64,000 bases of DNA from Tahibacter aquaticus (GCF_004363655.1 NZ_SNZH01000005.1:1-64000), one strand, 5' to 3'. Shown: positions 34,809 to 44,219, counted from the first letter of the stretch. Notes: generated by a model from the sequence alone, not told the origin. Program-made: numbers and translations.

Positions 34809-36788
34809 TCAGCACGGACAGATGAACGGATAGTCCGCGTCGTCGATGATCGGCTTGATGCCGAAGAAATCGTTCAGCACCGACTCGGCCGTGCAGTAAG
34901 CGCCTTCCACCCAGGCCTGGTCGTTGGAGAAGGCTTCGCCGACGATGAAGATATTCGCGTCGGCGCCATCGACCAGTTGCGACGGCTTGCGGATCTTCTG
35001 CTGCACCTCGCAGACGTTGTAGTGCGCCGCCCAGGCGTGGTAACCGGCATTGAACGGCGGCAGCGACCAGTCCATGTAGGCCGTCTCCAGCGGCTCGGGC
35101 ACGGCGCTGTAGTCGGCCTGCGGGCCGAAGTGCACCGACGCCAGCTGCTTGCGCAGCATCTTCACCATGACAGGCGGTGCCTTGCGCGGGCCGACCAGGG
35201 TCTGCAGATTGGCCGAGTCGGGTATCTTGCGCTGGCCGTCGACGCCGATCTCCAGTTCGTGCCAGAAGCTGGTGAAGGTCTCGTCGTCGTAGCTGGCCAG
35301 CAACCCGTATACTTTTTTGGATTTTGCATCAGGCGCATTGTGGCCGAAGTAGACCACCTGGCGTATCGGCAGGTCGGTCACGCTCGGGCCTATGGTATTG
35401 CGCTCGGCCGCCTGCAGCAGCTGCTGTTCCTGCACTACGCTCAGGCGCTCTTCGATACATAGCTGCACGGCCTGCACGAACGCCGCCGCGCTGGCGAAGG
35501 GCTGCTCCAGGAGCGCCTTGCTCTTCCTGATGTCCTTGAGCCAGGCCGCCGGGAACCTCTGCTTCGCCAGCGCGCGCAGCACATCCTCGGTGATTTCATA
35601 GCCGGTCAGTTGCGGCGCATAACTGGCCTGGGTCAGCCACCAGGGCTCGTCGAAGAACATGCCGACCTTGTAGGAAGGCTGCAATACGGCTGCCTGCAGG
35701 AACAGCTGCACCTTCTCGTGGTTGAGCACATCGACGCCGGCATGCTCGATATAGCGCGTGGCCTGGGCAACCAGGTCCAGCGCGGCCGGCGGCATGGCCA
35801 TCCAGGCAGCGTCGGTAGTGCAGCTGGCGCTGGCCTTGTTCGGCTGCGCCCGCGTCGCGAGCGTGTAATGCACCTTGCCGTCGATATGCAGGATGGAATG
35901 CAGGCGCGTATTCGGCTGGTAGGCAAGCTTTACGCCGCGGGACTTCGCCGCCGCCTCGACTGCATCGAACAGCGCGTTGAACATGCTGGAATAGCCGTGG
36001 GTCAGGGTCTTGTATTCGTTGCCGGGCGTGAACTCGTTGTTGGCATTCATCGCCACCGCGGTGTTCCAGTTGATCACGTTGGAGGTATAGCCATTGCCGT
36101 CGGCGGTATAGGTGAAACCTTCGCCGCCGAGCTGGTCGAACATCAGGTTCCAGTAGCCGATGTCCTTGAGCAGGTCGCCTTTCTTGAATACCGAGCTATC
36201 GGAAACCTCGACATTGATGCGCCCGCTCTGGAAGAACTCGCACCACTGGCGCCGCGTCTGCGGCCCCGAGTCGCTGGTCACGGCCAGGTTTTCCACGATC
36301 GAGAAGCCGTTGTCGGGCTGGGCCGACGCCCCATACTGGTCGACGTTGTACGGCGCCGGGTTGGACGAGGATATGTCGTTGAGAAACATATTCTTCGCGC
36401 GCAAGTAGAAGAGTGGATTGGTGGATTCGTTGAACGGCACCGAATCCTTGTCCAGGCCAAGCTGGGCGATCACCGTGGTGACCAGCCGGTGGCCCTGCCC
36501 TTGTGCCGTGCCGTCCCAGGCGGAATAGCGCATGCCGCCGAGTTCCAGGTAGGAATTCTTCGGATCGTCCTGGTAATGCCAGGTGCATACCCGCGCGCCC
36601 GCCGCGCGCGTGCCGGGGTGGCGCCTGGAGAAATCGTACTGGCCCCAGTCGAACAGCTCCAGGGTGTCGCCCTTTTTCAGCAGCCGGCTGCGGCTGGCAG
36701 CATCCTTGGCCTCGCCGGTGAGCAGGCGCCAGGCGGTATACAGACCGGCGGCGCCGGCACCGAAGATGGAATAGGTCTTGGCAGTCAC
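34809..36788 (-). CDS. Flavin amine oxidase / L-amino-acid oxidase-like protein
   Basis: 659 residues. The N-terminal FAD dinucleotide fold reads IFGAGAAGLYTAWRL. A substrate-side ELGGMRYS occurs at about 80-90, and the C-terminal FAD motif is IFIVGEAFSNDQAWVEGAY. This combination is typical of L-amino-acid oxidases and tryptophan 2-monooxygenase-type enzymes, and the length fits. It would convert an L-amino acid to the imino/keto acid with H2O2, or to the amide if it is a monooxygenase. Oxidase is favoured by the neighbouring keto-acid decarboxylase gene, 64 bases upstream in the same direction. The GTG start has AAGGA ten bases upstream. The amino acid is unknown; no signal peptide is seen. 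Confidence 0.85.
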   Translation of the reverse strand: MTAKTYSIFGAGAAGLYTAWRLLTGEAKDAASRSRLLKKGDTLELFDWGQYDFSRRHPGTRAAGARVCTWHYQDDPKNSYLELGGMRYSAWDGTAQGQGHRLVTTVIAQLGLDKDSVPFNESTNPLFYLRAKNMFLNDISSSNPAPYNVDQYGASAQPDNGFSIVENLAVTSDSGPQTRRQWCEFFQSGRINVEVSDSSVFKKGDLLKDIGYWNLMFDQLGGEGFTYTADGNGYTSNVINWNTAVAMNANNEFTPGNEYKTLTHGYSSMFNALFDAVEAAAKSRGVKLAYQPNTRLHSILHIDGKVHYTLATRAQPNKASASCTTDAAWMAMPPAALDLVAQATRYIEHAGVDVLNHEKVQLFLQAAVLQPSYKVGMFFDEPWWLTQASYAPQLTGYEITEDVLRALAKQRFPAAWLKDIRKSKALLEQPFASAAAFVQAVQLCIEERLSVVQEQQLLQAAERNTIGPSVTDLPIRQVVYFGHNAPDAKSKKVYGLLASYDDETFTSFWHELEIGVDGQRKIPDSANLQTLVGPRKAPPVMVKMLRKQLASVHFGPQADYSAVPEPLETAYMDWSLPPFNAGYHAWAAHYNVCEVQQKIRKPSQLVDGADANIFIVGEAFSNDQAWVEGAYCTAESVLNDFFGIKPIIDDADYPFICPC

Positions 36789-36852
36789 GGGATTTTCCTT
36801 GCAAGCCGGTGGACAGGGTTTTCTGCAAACGTGCAGCCGGGACTTCGGCCAG

Positions 36853-38571
36853 CTATTCGACGCCGAGGCGATACATCTGCCGTGGCAGGTCTTTCTGCGG
36901 AATCACCACTTCCACCAGAGCCGGCTGGTCATGCAGCGACTGCAAGGCATGCAAGGTGTGATTGAGTTCGTCCACCGTCGTCACGCGGAAGCCGCGCGCG
37001 CCATAGGCCTTGGCCAGGGCGAGGTAGTCCCATTGTGGCAGCAGGTCGAAGGTGTCGAATCGGTGCTCGGGCCCGGGCTCGAACGAGGTGATGTCGACGT
37101 AGACCTGCTCGATGGCATACACCGCGTTGCTCATCACGAAGATCACCGCGTTGAGCTTGTTGCGCGCCAGCGTCGACAGCGACTGGCAGACCATCATGAA
37201 GCCGCCGTCGCCCGCCAGCGCCCAGGCGCGCTTGCCGCTGCCGAGCTGGGCGCCGCTGGCCGCGCCGGTCTCGAAACCGATGCATTGCCAAGCCGCCGAG
37301 CAGAGATAGCTGTTCTGCGCCAGGCCGTAGGCATTGGTCGCCACGTACATGGCCGAGCTGACGCCGTAGGTCATCACGATCTGGTCGAGCAACTTGTGCT
37401 CGTGCAGGAACTTCATGGCGTGCTGGAAAAAGCGGTTATAGGTCAGCGTCTGCGGGTCGTGGTTATATTTCGGGTCGGAATTGGCGGCCCAGGGATCGGG
37501 ATACTGCGGCTGCGGCGGCGCCACGCAGTCCAGCGGATAGGCCGGCCTGGCGTGCCTGAACCGCGCCAGCAGCGCCTGCATGAAATCCTTCATGGTCACG
37601 CCGCTGTACTTGAAATAGCCGACGCGGATTTCCTCGCTGGTGGCCAGCACCATCTGGGCGTACTTGTTCTCGACGAACCAGAGGTAGTCGTCCGTGATGA
37701 TGGTGCCCAGGGTCAGGAAGCAGTCGGCCTCGCGCACCTGTTCGCGCACGCTGGCGATCGATGCGGCATCCGAATACGTGCCGATGAACTTGCCGCCCTG
37801 TTCGTCCAGCACGGTCTTGCCCAGGCTGGTCGTGGTGTAGAGCATGCCGCTGGCGTCGATCAGTTCCTGCAGCAGGTCGGACAGGCCGAAGCGCAGCACC
37901 TCGACCCCGGCGAAGATCAGCGGTTTCTTCGCTGCAGTGATCTGCGTCCAGGCCATCTGCACGGCGTTTTCCAGTGCCAGCGCCTCGCTGTGCGGCACCT
38001 GGGCACGCAGCGGCTGCGCGTGCGGACGCGGACAGGGTTCGCCCCACACCTCCTTGTAGCAGGCGATATACACCGGTCGCCGGTGAGTCAGCGCGGCGAC
38101 CAGCAAGGCGTCGATCCTGCCGGCAGCACCGACCGAGGTGGACAAGGTTTCCGCCGCCACGGTCACGTGCGAATACACCTCCTGGTCGGCATTCAGATTG
38201 CCGGTGGAATGGTGGTACAGCACGCCGTACATGGAACCGATCTGCCGGGCATCGGCGCCGGGACAGGCGCTGATCACCACCACCGGGCTGCGTTCCACAT
38301 AGGCGCCGGCAACCGCGTTGAGCGCGCTGAAGGTGCTGACGCCGTACTGCAGCGAGATGGCGCCCAGGCCGCGTGTGCGTCCGTAGGCGTCGGCGGCATA
38401 GCCCGCATCCAGCTCATTCATGGCACCGACGGCGCTCACACCGTCGAAATGCTCCAGCGCCTGGGTGAAATGCTTGACGTAGTCGCCGGGGATCTGGAAC
38501 ACCTCGGTCACGTTCAACTGCTTCAGCCGCGTCAACAGATAGTCGGCGACGGTGAATGGCGTGCTGGTCAT
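36853..38571 (-). CDS. ThDP-dependent 2-keto-acid decarboxylase (pyruvate/indolepyruvate decarboxylase family)
   Basis: 572 residues. The Pyr domain has the cofactor Glu in MNELDAGYAADAYGR and the family His pair in YHHSTG. The PP domain has the ThDP/Mg motif starting GDGGFMM and ending NKLNAVIFVMSN. This organisation belongs to pyruvate, indolepyruvate and phenylpyruvate decarboxylases, which release CO2 from a 2-keto acid to give an aldehyde. It would act on the product of the adjacent amino-acid oxidase. The ATG at 38571 is chosen for AAGGA eight bases upstream; the frame is open 33 codons further. It is the rightmost recognisable gene of the cluster strand, and the region before it lacks genes for nearly 1 kb, marking the likely cluster border. 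Confidence 0.9.
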   Translation of the reverse strand: MTSTPFTVADYLLTRLKQLNVTEVFQIPGDYVKHFTQALEHFDGVSAVGAMNELDAGYAADAYGRTRGLGAISLQYGVSTFSALNAVAGAYVERSPVVVISACPGADARQIGSMYGVLYHHSTGNLNADQEVYSHVTVAAETLSTSVGAAGRIDALLVAALTHRRPVYIACYKEVWGEPCPRPHAQPLRAQVPHSEALALENAVQMAWTQITAAKKPLIFAGVEVLRFGLSDLLQELIDASGMLYTTTSLGKTVLDEQGGKFIGTYSDAASIASVREQVREADCFLTLGTIITDDYLWFVENKYAQMVLATSEEIRVGYFKYSGVTMKDFMQALLARFRHARPAYPLDCVAPPQPQYPDPWAANSDPKYNHDPQTLTYNRFFQHAMKFLHEHKLLDQIVMTYGVSSAMYVATNAYGLAQNSYLCSAAWQCIGFETGAASGAQLGSGKRAWALAGDGGFMMVCQSLSTLARNKLNAVIFVMSNAVYAIEQVYVDITSFEPGPEHRFDTFDLLPQWDYLALAKAYGARGFRVTTVDELNHTLHALQSLHDQPALVEVVIPQKDLPRQMYRLGVE

Positions 38572-39545
38572 GGTGCGGTCCTTGGCAAACAGGAATTCGA
38601 AGTTCGTCGGAGGCGGGGCGGCAGCTCCCACTGAACTGCCGGCGACCGGCCGGCGCCGGCTTGGTTGCACACGTATAGGTATCCAAAAAATGCCCTAGGA
38701 CTTAGTAGCAGTTGTATTTGAAGGCATTTTATTCATAGACACATCGATCCCCTCGCATTCCTGCCGTGAGCTGGCATCTCACCCCAGGCCGAGGCATTGC
38801 ATCGTTCGCCCCTGCTGTCTGGTACTAGCGCATTTTCGGCAGAATTCCTGTCAGCAATCGCCTGCGAAAAGCGCGCCGCAGAGCCGCTGGAAATTGCACA
38901 AACAGCAATAAAGTGGAAACGTGAGTAAATTCATCGCCAAGGGTTCGACAGCAGCAATGAGGACAGCCTGCCGGCAAGCGCCGTGGACAGGCTGGGACGC
39001 CCCCTGCTGCCACTTGAACGCAGGCTCATAGAGAAGACGGCACTAAATATTCCGTGGCGTGTGGGTTGTCGCTGGACGCTGCGGTCGGTGCTCGCCCTGC
39101 TGTTCAGCGTGCTGCTGGTCGCACTGATCGGTGCCTGCGCCGGAACCGGGCCGGAGCGATCCGGCAGGAATAGCGAAGCACTCCCAACCCGGACCGCCAC
39201 CGAAAGCGCGGGCTAGTCGCCACTCGCGCCCAGCCCGTTTGCCTGGCGTCACACCCGAGACGGGGTGGCCAAGGGCGGCTCGATACTGCCTCAAGGCCAG
39301 CGTGCGGAACCGGCCACAGTCAGACGACCGGCAGGCCGTCGCCACGATTCCGTTCTCGACGCCCGGCCAGCGGCAGCCCGGCGTGTCCAACGCAAGGATG
39401 ACCGTGCGCTTCCGTGCGAATTGCGCGACGCCGCGCGCCACACGGCGCGCTCTGACGCCAAAGTGGCTTCGGCACGGAACCTGCGATGCGTTTGCCACGC
39501 CCGTAGCCCGACGCCGTGTCGGCTTGGCGAGACAAGGAATTCCGC
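38572..39545. other. Largely gene-free border region
   Basis: About 970 bases separating the leftward polyketide cluster from rightward genes. It contains an AT-rich patch (38680-38760) with an 8-base inverted repeat, AAAATGCC (38687-38694) and GGCATTTT (38723-38730). This may belong to the decarboxylase promoter. A possible small lipoprotein gene lies at 38983-39216. Nothing else is convincing. Confidence 0.5.
38983..39216 (+). CDS. Possible small lipoprotein
   Basis: 77 codons. After a basic N-terminal part comes a hydrophobic stretch VLALLFSVLLVALIGAC that ends in a lipobox-like IGAC, then a short polar tail. If real it would be a membrane-anchored lipopeptide of about 25 mature residues. 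The long 33-residue run before the hydrophobic segment and the absence of a clear ribosome site argue for caution. It is not recognised as a family member and could be chance. Confidence 0.3.
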   Translation: MDRLGRPLLPLERRLIEKTALNIPWRVGCRWTLRSVLALLFSVLLVALIGACAGTGPERSGRNSEALPTRTATESAG

Positions 39546-40469
39546 ATGCAACAGCCGCTAACCGAAACTGCACCTTACGCACCGCGCCTGGCCGAGCGTG
39601 GGCAACTGCCGGCAATTGCGAACCCCGGCGCGGTCTCCTGGGGCGCCGTACTGGCCGGTGCCGCCGGCGCCGCATCGCTGTCGCTGATCCTCGCCTTTCT
39701 CGGCTTCGGCCTGGGCATGTCGTCCATCTCGCCCTGGGCCGGCAGCGGCGCCAGCGTCGAGGCGCTGGGCGTGGGCTCCATCGTATGGATCACCCTGACC
39801 CAGATCGCCGCAGCAGCGCTGGGTGGCTATCTCGCGGGTCGCCTGCGCACGCGTTGGCTGAACACGCACAGCGACGAAGTGTATTTCCGTGATACTGCAC
39901 ATGGCTTTCTGGCCTGGTCGGTCGCCACGCTCGCCACCGCGGCGCTGTTCGTTTCCGCTATCGGCGCCATTGCCAGCGGCGGCGCGAAAATCGGGGCTGC
40001 CGCGGTCGCCGGCGGTAGCGGCGCCGCCGCTGCGATGGCGGCAGATGTCGCCGGCAGGCCGGACAACAACCAGGCCTATCTGCTCGACAGCTTGTTTCGC
40101 CCCGGACCGAATGCGCCCGCCGCTGCCGGACCCGTGCCGAACGAACCGCCGGGCCATGCCAATGCCGAATCGGCCCGCATCTTCGTCAACGCGGTGCGCG
40201 CGGGCTCGCTCAACGCGGAAGACACGCGCTATCTCGGCCAGGTGGTCGCCAACCGCACCGGCCTGAGCGCGGCCGAAGGCGAAGCGCGCGTGCGCAGGGC
40301 ATATGCGCAATGGGAACAAGGCATCGCCACGGCCAAGGATGCCGCCGACAAGGCGCGCAAGGCCACGGCCTGGGGGGCGCTGTGGCTGTTCATTTCGCTG
40401 CTGGGCGGTGCGTTCTTCGCCAGCTATGCGGCAACCTGGGGCGGCAAGCGGCGCGACCTGATCGACTGA
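39546..40469 (+). CDS. Conserved hypothetical membrane protein
   Basis: 307 residues, function unknown. Hydrophobic segments are visible at about 38-62 (GAVLAGAAGAASLSLILAFL), 75-98, 120-150 and near the C-terminus (WGALWLFISLLGGAFFASY). A Gly/Ala-rich stretch and a soluble loop of about 110 residues lie before the last segment. The C-terminus is basic (GGKRRDL). The ATG at 39546 has AAGGA eight bases upstream, better than an in-frame ATG ten codons earlier. A 24-residue membrane peptide follows 54 bases downstream. This type of protein is common and unnamed in proteobacteria, so the assignment stops at inner-membrane protein. Confidence 0.8.
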   Translation: MQQPLTETAPYAPRLAERGQLPAIANPGAVSWGAVLAGAAGAASLSLILAFLGFGLGMSSISPWAGSGASVEALGVGSIVWITLTQIAAAALGGYLAGRLRTRWLNTHSDEVYFRDTAHGFLAWSVATLATAALFVSAIGAIASGGAKIGAAAVAGGSGAAAAMAADVAGRPDNNQAYLLDSLFRPGPNAPAAAGPVPNEPPGHANAESARIFVNAVRAGSLNAEDTRYLGQVVANRTGLSAAEGEARVRRAYAQWEQGIATAKDAADKARKATAWGALWLFISLLGGAFFASYAATWGGKRRDLID

Positions 40470-40523
40470 GCCCAGCGCCTCGATTCATGTAATTCCTTGC
40501 TTATTGTCTTATTGGAGAATCCA

Positions 40524-40598
40524 ATGCGATCCATTTTGCTGCTTCTGCTCGGTGTGCCGCTGCCCATCGTGATTCTGATCGCCCTGTTCGTGCGTTGA
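40524..40598 (+). CDS. 24-residue membrane peptide
   Basis: The peptide begins MRSILLLLLGVPLP and ends IVILIALFVR, one hydrophobic helix with Arg at both ends. GGAG lies seven bases before the ATG. It follows the 307-residue membrane protein by 54 bases and is followed at once by a GC-rich hairpin. Short proteins of this kind are usual in proteobacterial genomes and often missed; the role is unknown. The ribosome site, the hydrophobic codons and the position in a probable operon support it being real. Confidence 0.65.
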   Translation: MRSILLLLLGVPLPIVILIALFVR

Positions 40599-40604
40599 TG
40601 TACC

Positions 40605-40634
40605 GGGCAGGGCAGGCTGTTCGCTGCCCTGCCC
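40605..40634. terminator. Hairpin after the small membrane peptide gene
   Basis: Perfect 11-base arms (gggcagggcag at 40605-40615 and complement at 40624-40634) around an 8-base loop, six bases after the stop codon. There is no T-run, so strength is uncertain. Confidence 0.35.
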
Positions 40635-40774
40635 TGCCCTGTTCGCCGGCTCCCAGGCGGCGCATCCCCGCGTGCCAGCCGGTAGCCGGTTCTTGCCCGG
40701 CGAGCGCTGGCTGCCTGTAGTGTCCAAGCGAGCCGCAGCCGAAAAAATCCACACTGCGTTCACACGGCTTTCCG

Positions 40775-40802
40775 AACGACCGCTGCGGCTGCAGCGGTCG
40801 TT
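40775..40802 (+). terminator. Strong 12-base hairpin, probable terminator
   Basis: Perfect 12-base arms (aacgaccgctgc at 40775-40786 and its complement at 40791-40802) with a 4-base loop. The second arm ends in GTCGTTTG. It would end rightward transcription from 39546-40598. The T tract is short. Confidence 0.45.
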
Positions 40803-41396
40803 TGCTGTCTGCCGCCGGACTTCTGCTGGTCCAGTGGGTCGTGGCGAGGCTGGCCGTGTTCACTCTGTTCAACGATTCCAGCCGCTGGATGCGTCGCCAT
40901 GCCAGGCCCTGCCGCGGGGGTCGGATGACTGCACCGTCCCGCTGAACCGTGTTTCGCAGCAACCCGCGACGCAACCCGCACCAGCGCCTCGTCCAGATCG
41001 ACGCGGATCGCGTCCCGGTACCGTCAAAGCGCTTGCATTCCGGCCGCGTTTCCCGCAACGCCTTCTGAACCTGTGGCTGGTGCGTCAGGCAGGCAGGCGG
41101 CTGACCGAGCACTGCATCGGTCCGCCGGCGCAGTCCATCCCATGCATTGTCCATATTCATCAATTTCCATTATCGATGGCTGCGCGACAGAAGCGCCCGC
41201 GCGCAGGTTCATGCATTCCGCGAGGCCGGGTGCGCGTGGCGTGCGTTCTGCGCGGCATGCTGCCTGTGACGGATCGGCATGCGGCACCGAAAACCCGTTG
41301 TTTTGCAGGCTTTTCACGCAAGTCACCACGCGCAGCAGGCTTGGCATGTGGATTGCGACAGCCCATCCGCTGTTCCAACCCACCAGGAGAACTACC

Positions 41397-41885
41397 GTGG
41401 CAAACACCAAGCCCGTTTCGACCGATCTCAATCTCGATCCACTCAGCGGCGCCACCGGCGCGCATCCCGTGGGCACTGGCCTCGGTGCCGCCGTGGGCGG
41501 CGCCGCAGCAGGCGCTGCTGTCGGTACCGTCGCCGGCCCTGTCGGCACGGCAGTCGGCGCCGCCGTCGGTGCCGTGATCGGCGGCCTTGCCGGCAAGGGC
41601 GTGGCCGAAGCCATCGACCCGACCGCCGAAGCGCAGTATTGGCAGGCCAACTACGCCACACGCCCCTACGTCGCGCCGGGCGAGCCGTATCCGCAGTACG
41701 AACCGGCGTATCGCTATGGCTGGGAATCTCGCGCCCAGTACACGGGCCGCGAATGGGACGAGATAGCGCCGGAACTCGCCGCCGGCTGGCCACATCGCGC
41801 GGGTATGTCGGGCCTGGACTGGAGCAGGGCCGAGCCAGCCGTGCGTGACGCCTGGTATCGCCTCGACGGCCGCCGCGCGGTCTGA
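41397..41885 (+). CDS. Glycine-zipper protein
   Basis: 162 residues. After a polar N-terminus (VANTKPVSTDLNLDPLSG) comes a Gly/Ala/Val repeat (about 22-70: GLGAAVGGAAAGAAVG, VGAVIGGLAGKG), the spacing of a glycine zipper that can insert in or coat membranes. It is followed by a Tyr/Trp-rich soluble tail. There is no signal peptide. The GTG start has AGGAGA seven bases upstream, and the frame is open further up without coding character. Similar proteins are found in many proteobacteria, often among stress-related genes; no function is known. It stands alone between gene-free DNA and a damaged gene on the other strand. Confidence 0.75.
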   Translation: MANTKPVSTDLNLDPLSGATGAHPVGTGLGAAVGGAAAGAAVGTVAGPVGTAVGAAVGAVIGGLAGKGVAEAIDPTAEAQYWQANYATRPYVAPGEPYPQYEPAYRYGWESRAQYTGREWDEIAPELAAGWPHRAGMSGLDWSRAEPAVRDAWYRLDGRRAV

Positions 41886-42192
41886 CCTTCGCAATACAGC
41901 CAGGGACACTTTCGCCAGTTAGTACCAGGGCTAGCCCGCCGCCACGGAAGGCGGCGGGGCTGGCGCGGGCAGTGCTTGCTCGAGCGGAAACGAAAACCCG
42001 GTTGCGTGGACGGCAACGATTCGCCACCTTGCACCAGCGGTGCTATTCGCGCGTCACACGCAGCTCGACCGGTGCCGCAGCCGTCTTCGCCACCGTATCG
42101 CCCGGCACGCCGTGTGCCGGGCTTGCGCTGTTGGCGGGGCGAAGCGCCGGCAGCTGGCGTAGCACCACGTAAGTTGCCGCTTTGCGAAGTCG

Positions 42193-43320
42193 TCACCTCG
42201 ACCAGCTGCGCGCGCACAGGTGATTGTGTTCGCCCAGGCTGGCGCCGTTGCCGAATACGATGCCCCAGATGCCACAGATGCCACCGACCGAGACCGGCTT
42301 GCCGTTGTGCCCGAGCAGGTAGCCGGTGGCTTTCTTGCTGCTGCGGTCGAAGGCAGTGACGCGGCCGTCGCCGAAATCCGACACCAGCCATTTGCCGCTC
42401 ATGTCGCCGAAATCCGCCGGCGCCACGGCAAAGCCCCAGGGCGCGTTCAGCAGGCCCAGGTCTTCCCAGTTCTTGATCAGATTGCCGTCCAGGTCGAATT
42501 CGGCGATGCGGCCGAAACCCTTGCCGTGCAGCTCCTCGCCCGGCAGGCCGGAGTACTTGGCATAGGCGACGAACAGCGAGCCGTCGATGTACTGGATATT
42601 CCACGGATAGTAGTCGGCCGGCAGGCAGGGATTGGCGAAGCCGCCGGCCACCGCGATCGGATTCCAGTTCGCGTCGAACACGTCGATGCCGTTGCGGCCG
42701 AAGTCGGCGGCGTAAAGGCGATTGCCGCTGGCGGCTTCGCTCGCAGCGCAGCCGAAGTAGCTCGCGCCGGCTTCGGCGTTGTCGACGGTCATTACCGATT
42801 CCAGCGCACGGGTGAGGGTGCCGTCGCCGTTGGGGTGCTCGCCTCAGCCGGAAATGGTGCCGTTGGCGGTGCAGAAGATGAAGCGACTGGGCGCGGTATA
42901 CACCGGGCCAGCGTGGCTGACGACGAAATCCGTGTCGCTGCCGCTGAATACGATACCTGTCGGCTCGGCCGGCGTATCCGGCAGCGACGGCGACTGGGCA
43001 ACCAGCACGGTTTTCAGCGCGTCCTGGAACAGCGGCGTGGTGCCGACGTCGCCGACATATTCTGTCACCGTGCCCGAGGCGGCATTGTTGATCCACCAGT
43101 GGCCGCCCAGGCCGGCCGGGCGCAGCGAAATGCCCCAGGCATTGGCAACCAGCTCGTCGACCAGCTGCGGCCGATAGACCGCGTTGTTGGATACCAGCAC
43201 CGTCACCTCGTAGCACGTCAGTGCACTGCCCGGATTGCCGGAACCGCCGGTGATCGGATTGGCCGCGGCCGCGCCGACCAGCAAGGCGAGGAGGACGCCG
43301 CCACCGATACAACAAAGTTT
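42193..43320 (-). pseudogene. TIGR03118-like NHL/beta-propeller gene interrupted by an in-frame TGA
   Basis: Two open segments in the same frame (43284-42847 and 42843-42196) are separated only by TGA at 42844-42846. The protein reads TANGTISG-stop-GEHPNGDG; related proteins normally have Trp after GTISG, so one TGG-to-TGA change explains it. Before it are AWGISLRP and WWINNAASGTV; after it NRLYAADFGRNGIDVFD, LNAPWGFAVAP and GIWGIVFGNG, all usual for this secreted family. A signal-like stretch (LLALLVGAAAANP) precedes, but no ATG or GTG is in frame; the first usable codon is TTG at 43284. The end also departs from the family (LCARSWSR-stop), and a further 50 codons stay open to 42043. Start, middle and end all look damaged, so it is probably a pseudogene; a sequencing error at the TGA is possible. 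Confidence 0.7.
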
Positions 43321-43349
43321 ATTAGTTGATATTATATACTACGGGCACG

Positions 43350-43889
43350 TCAGAACGGCATGCCGAACTTGAAGGTGAGGATGTTGCGCTCGCGCTCGTT
43401 GCCGTACAGGCGTCCGCCGACTTTTTCCGGCAGGTATTCGGCTTCGTAGACCTTGGCCCAGGGCATCTGGTGTTCCCAGGTGGCGGAGACGAAGAAGTTC
43501 TTGTCGGCATAGGCCAGGGTCGGGCCGAAGAACCAGGTCAGGTGCTCGCGCTTGCCGCCGGACAGGGTGCGGGCTTCGTTTTCGGCCTCGGTGCGGCCGT
43601 CGGCGCTGCTGCGGTAGACGTTCTGGTAGCGCACATTGATATACGGCGCAATCTGCAGTTTGTCGGTAATGCCGAATTCCACTTCGCACCGCAGATACCA
43701 CTCGTTGTATTCGCCCGCGGCCTTGCCGCGCTTGTTGATCAGCCACTGTTCGCATTCGTGGCCACCGGCTGGCTGGGTGTCGACCAGGTAGGTATTGGCA
43801 AAAATGGATTCCGTCGCCTGCGCCGCCGGCGCAAGCATTACGGCAATCGCGCAGGCGATCAGGCGCCGCCCGTTGCTGCGGTCGACCAT
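43350..43889 (-). CDS. Short outer-membrane-type protein (DUF6662-like), probably internally deleted
   Basis: 179 residues. Signal peptide (IACAIAVMLAPAAQA) then ESIFANTYLVDTQPAGGHE, VEFGITDKLQIAPYINVRY, a Glu/Arg-rich link, and WFFGPTLAYADKNFFVSATW, ending in Phe (FKFGMPF), as barrel proteins do. The N- and C-terminal parts resemble a family of about 300 residues. The middle strands appear to be missing while the frame is intact. The ATG at 43889 has AGGGAG upstream; another ATG 18 codons earlier is less likely. It lies directly before the interrupted propeller gene on the same strand. Family assignment is from memory and moderate. Confidence 0.6.
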   Translation of the reverse strand: MVDRSNGRRLIACAIAVMLAPAAQATESIFANTYLVDTQPAGGHECEQWLINKRGKAAGEYNEWYLRCEVEFGITDKLQIAPYINVRYQNVYRSSADGRTEAENEARTLSGGKREHLTWFFGPTLAYADKNFFVSATWEHQMPWAKVYEAEYLPEKVGGRLYGNERERNILTFKFGMPF

Positions 43890-44219
43890 CTGAACTCCCT
43901 TCTGTGGCAAGCCGATTGCGCCGTTGCGGCAGCCGAATCCCACGGGCCTGCGCTAGCCAAATGAGGCTAATGCGATTGATTCGCATTAAAAACGGGCCAC
44001 AGACGATCGCCCGCTCCGGCTTGCAGCCCGGAATACGCCTCCGCCGCCGGGACGGCCGCGTTAACCGGCCCCTGAGATTCGGCTCAGAACGGCTTACAGC
44101 GCGAGCGCGAGGCTTGCCGCCTGAGTTGGCCGAACTGCCGCATCGCAGCGCATGAACGGCATACGGCCCCCGTCAGTGCCGCGCGCGGCCGCGGCGTATA
44201 CACATCCACAGGAACCATC

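Larger units (their letters stand above)
40599..41396. other. Gene-free stretch
   Basis: About 800 bases with two hairpins near the left end (40605-40634 and 40775-40802) and otherwise no frame with coding character or ribosome sites. Long open frames here look like by-products of GC richness. Confidence 0.45.

Noticed and set aside
42844-42846. TGA as a selenocysteine codon
   Set aside because: The position is Trp in the family, not Cys, no bacterial SECIS-like hairpin is evident just downstream, and other parts of the gene are damaged.
41713-43315. A 533-codon minus-strand frame overlapping the propeller gene
   Set aside because: It is in another frame, Arg-rich and without motifs, while the propeller segments in the neighbouring frame have clear family similarity.
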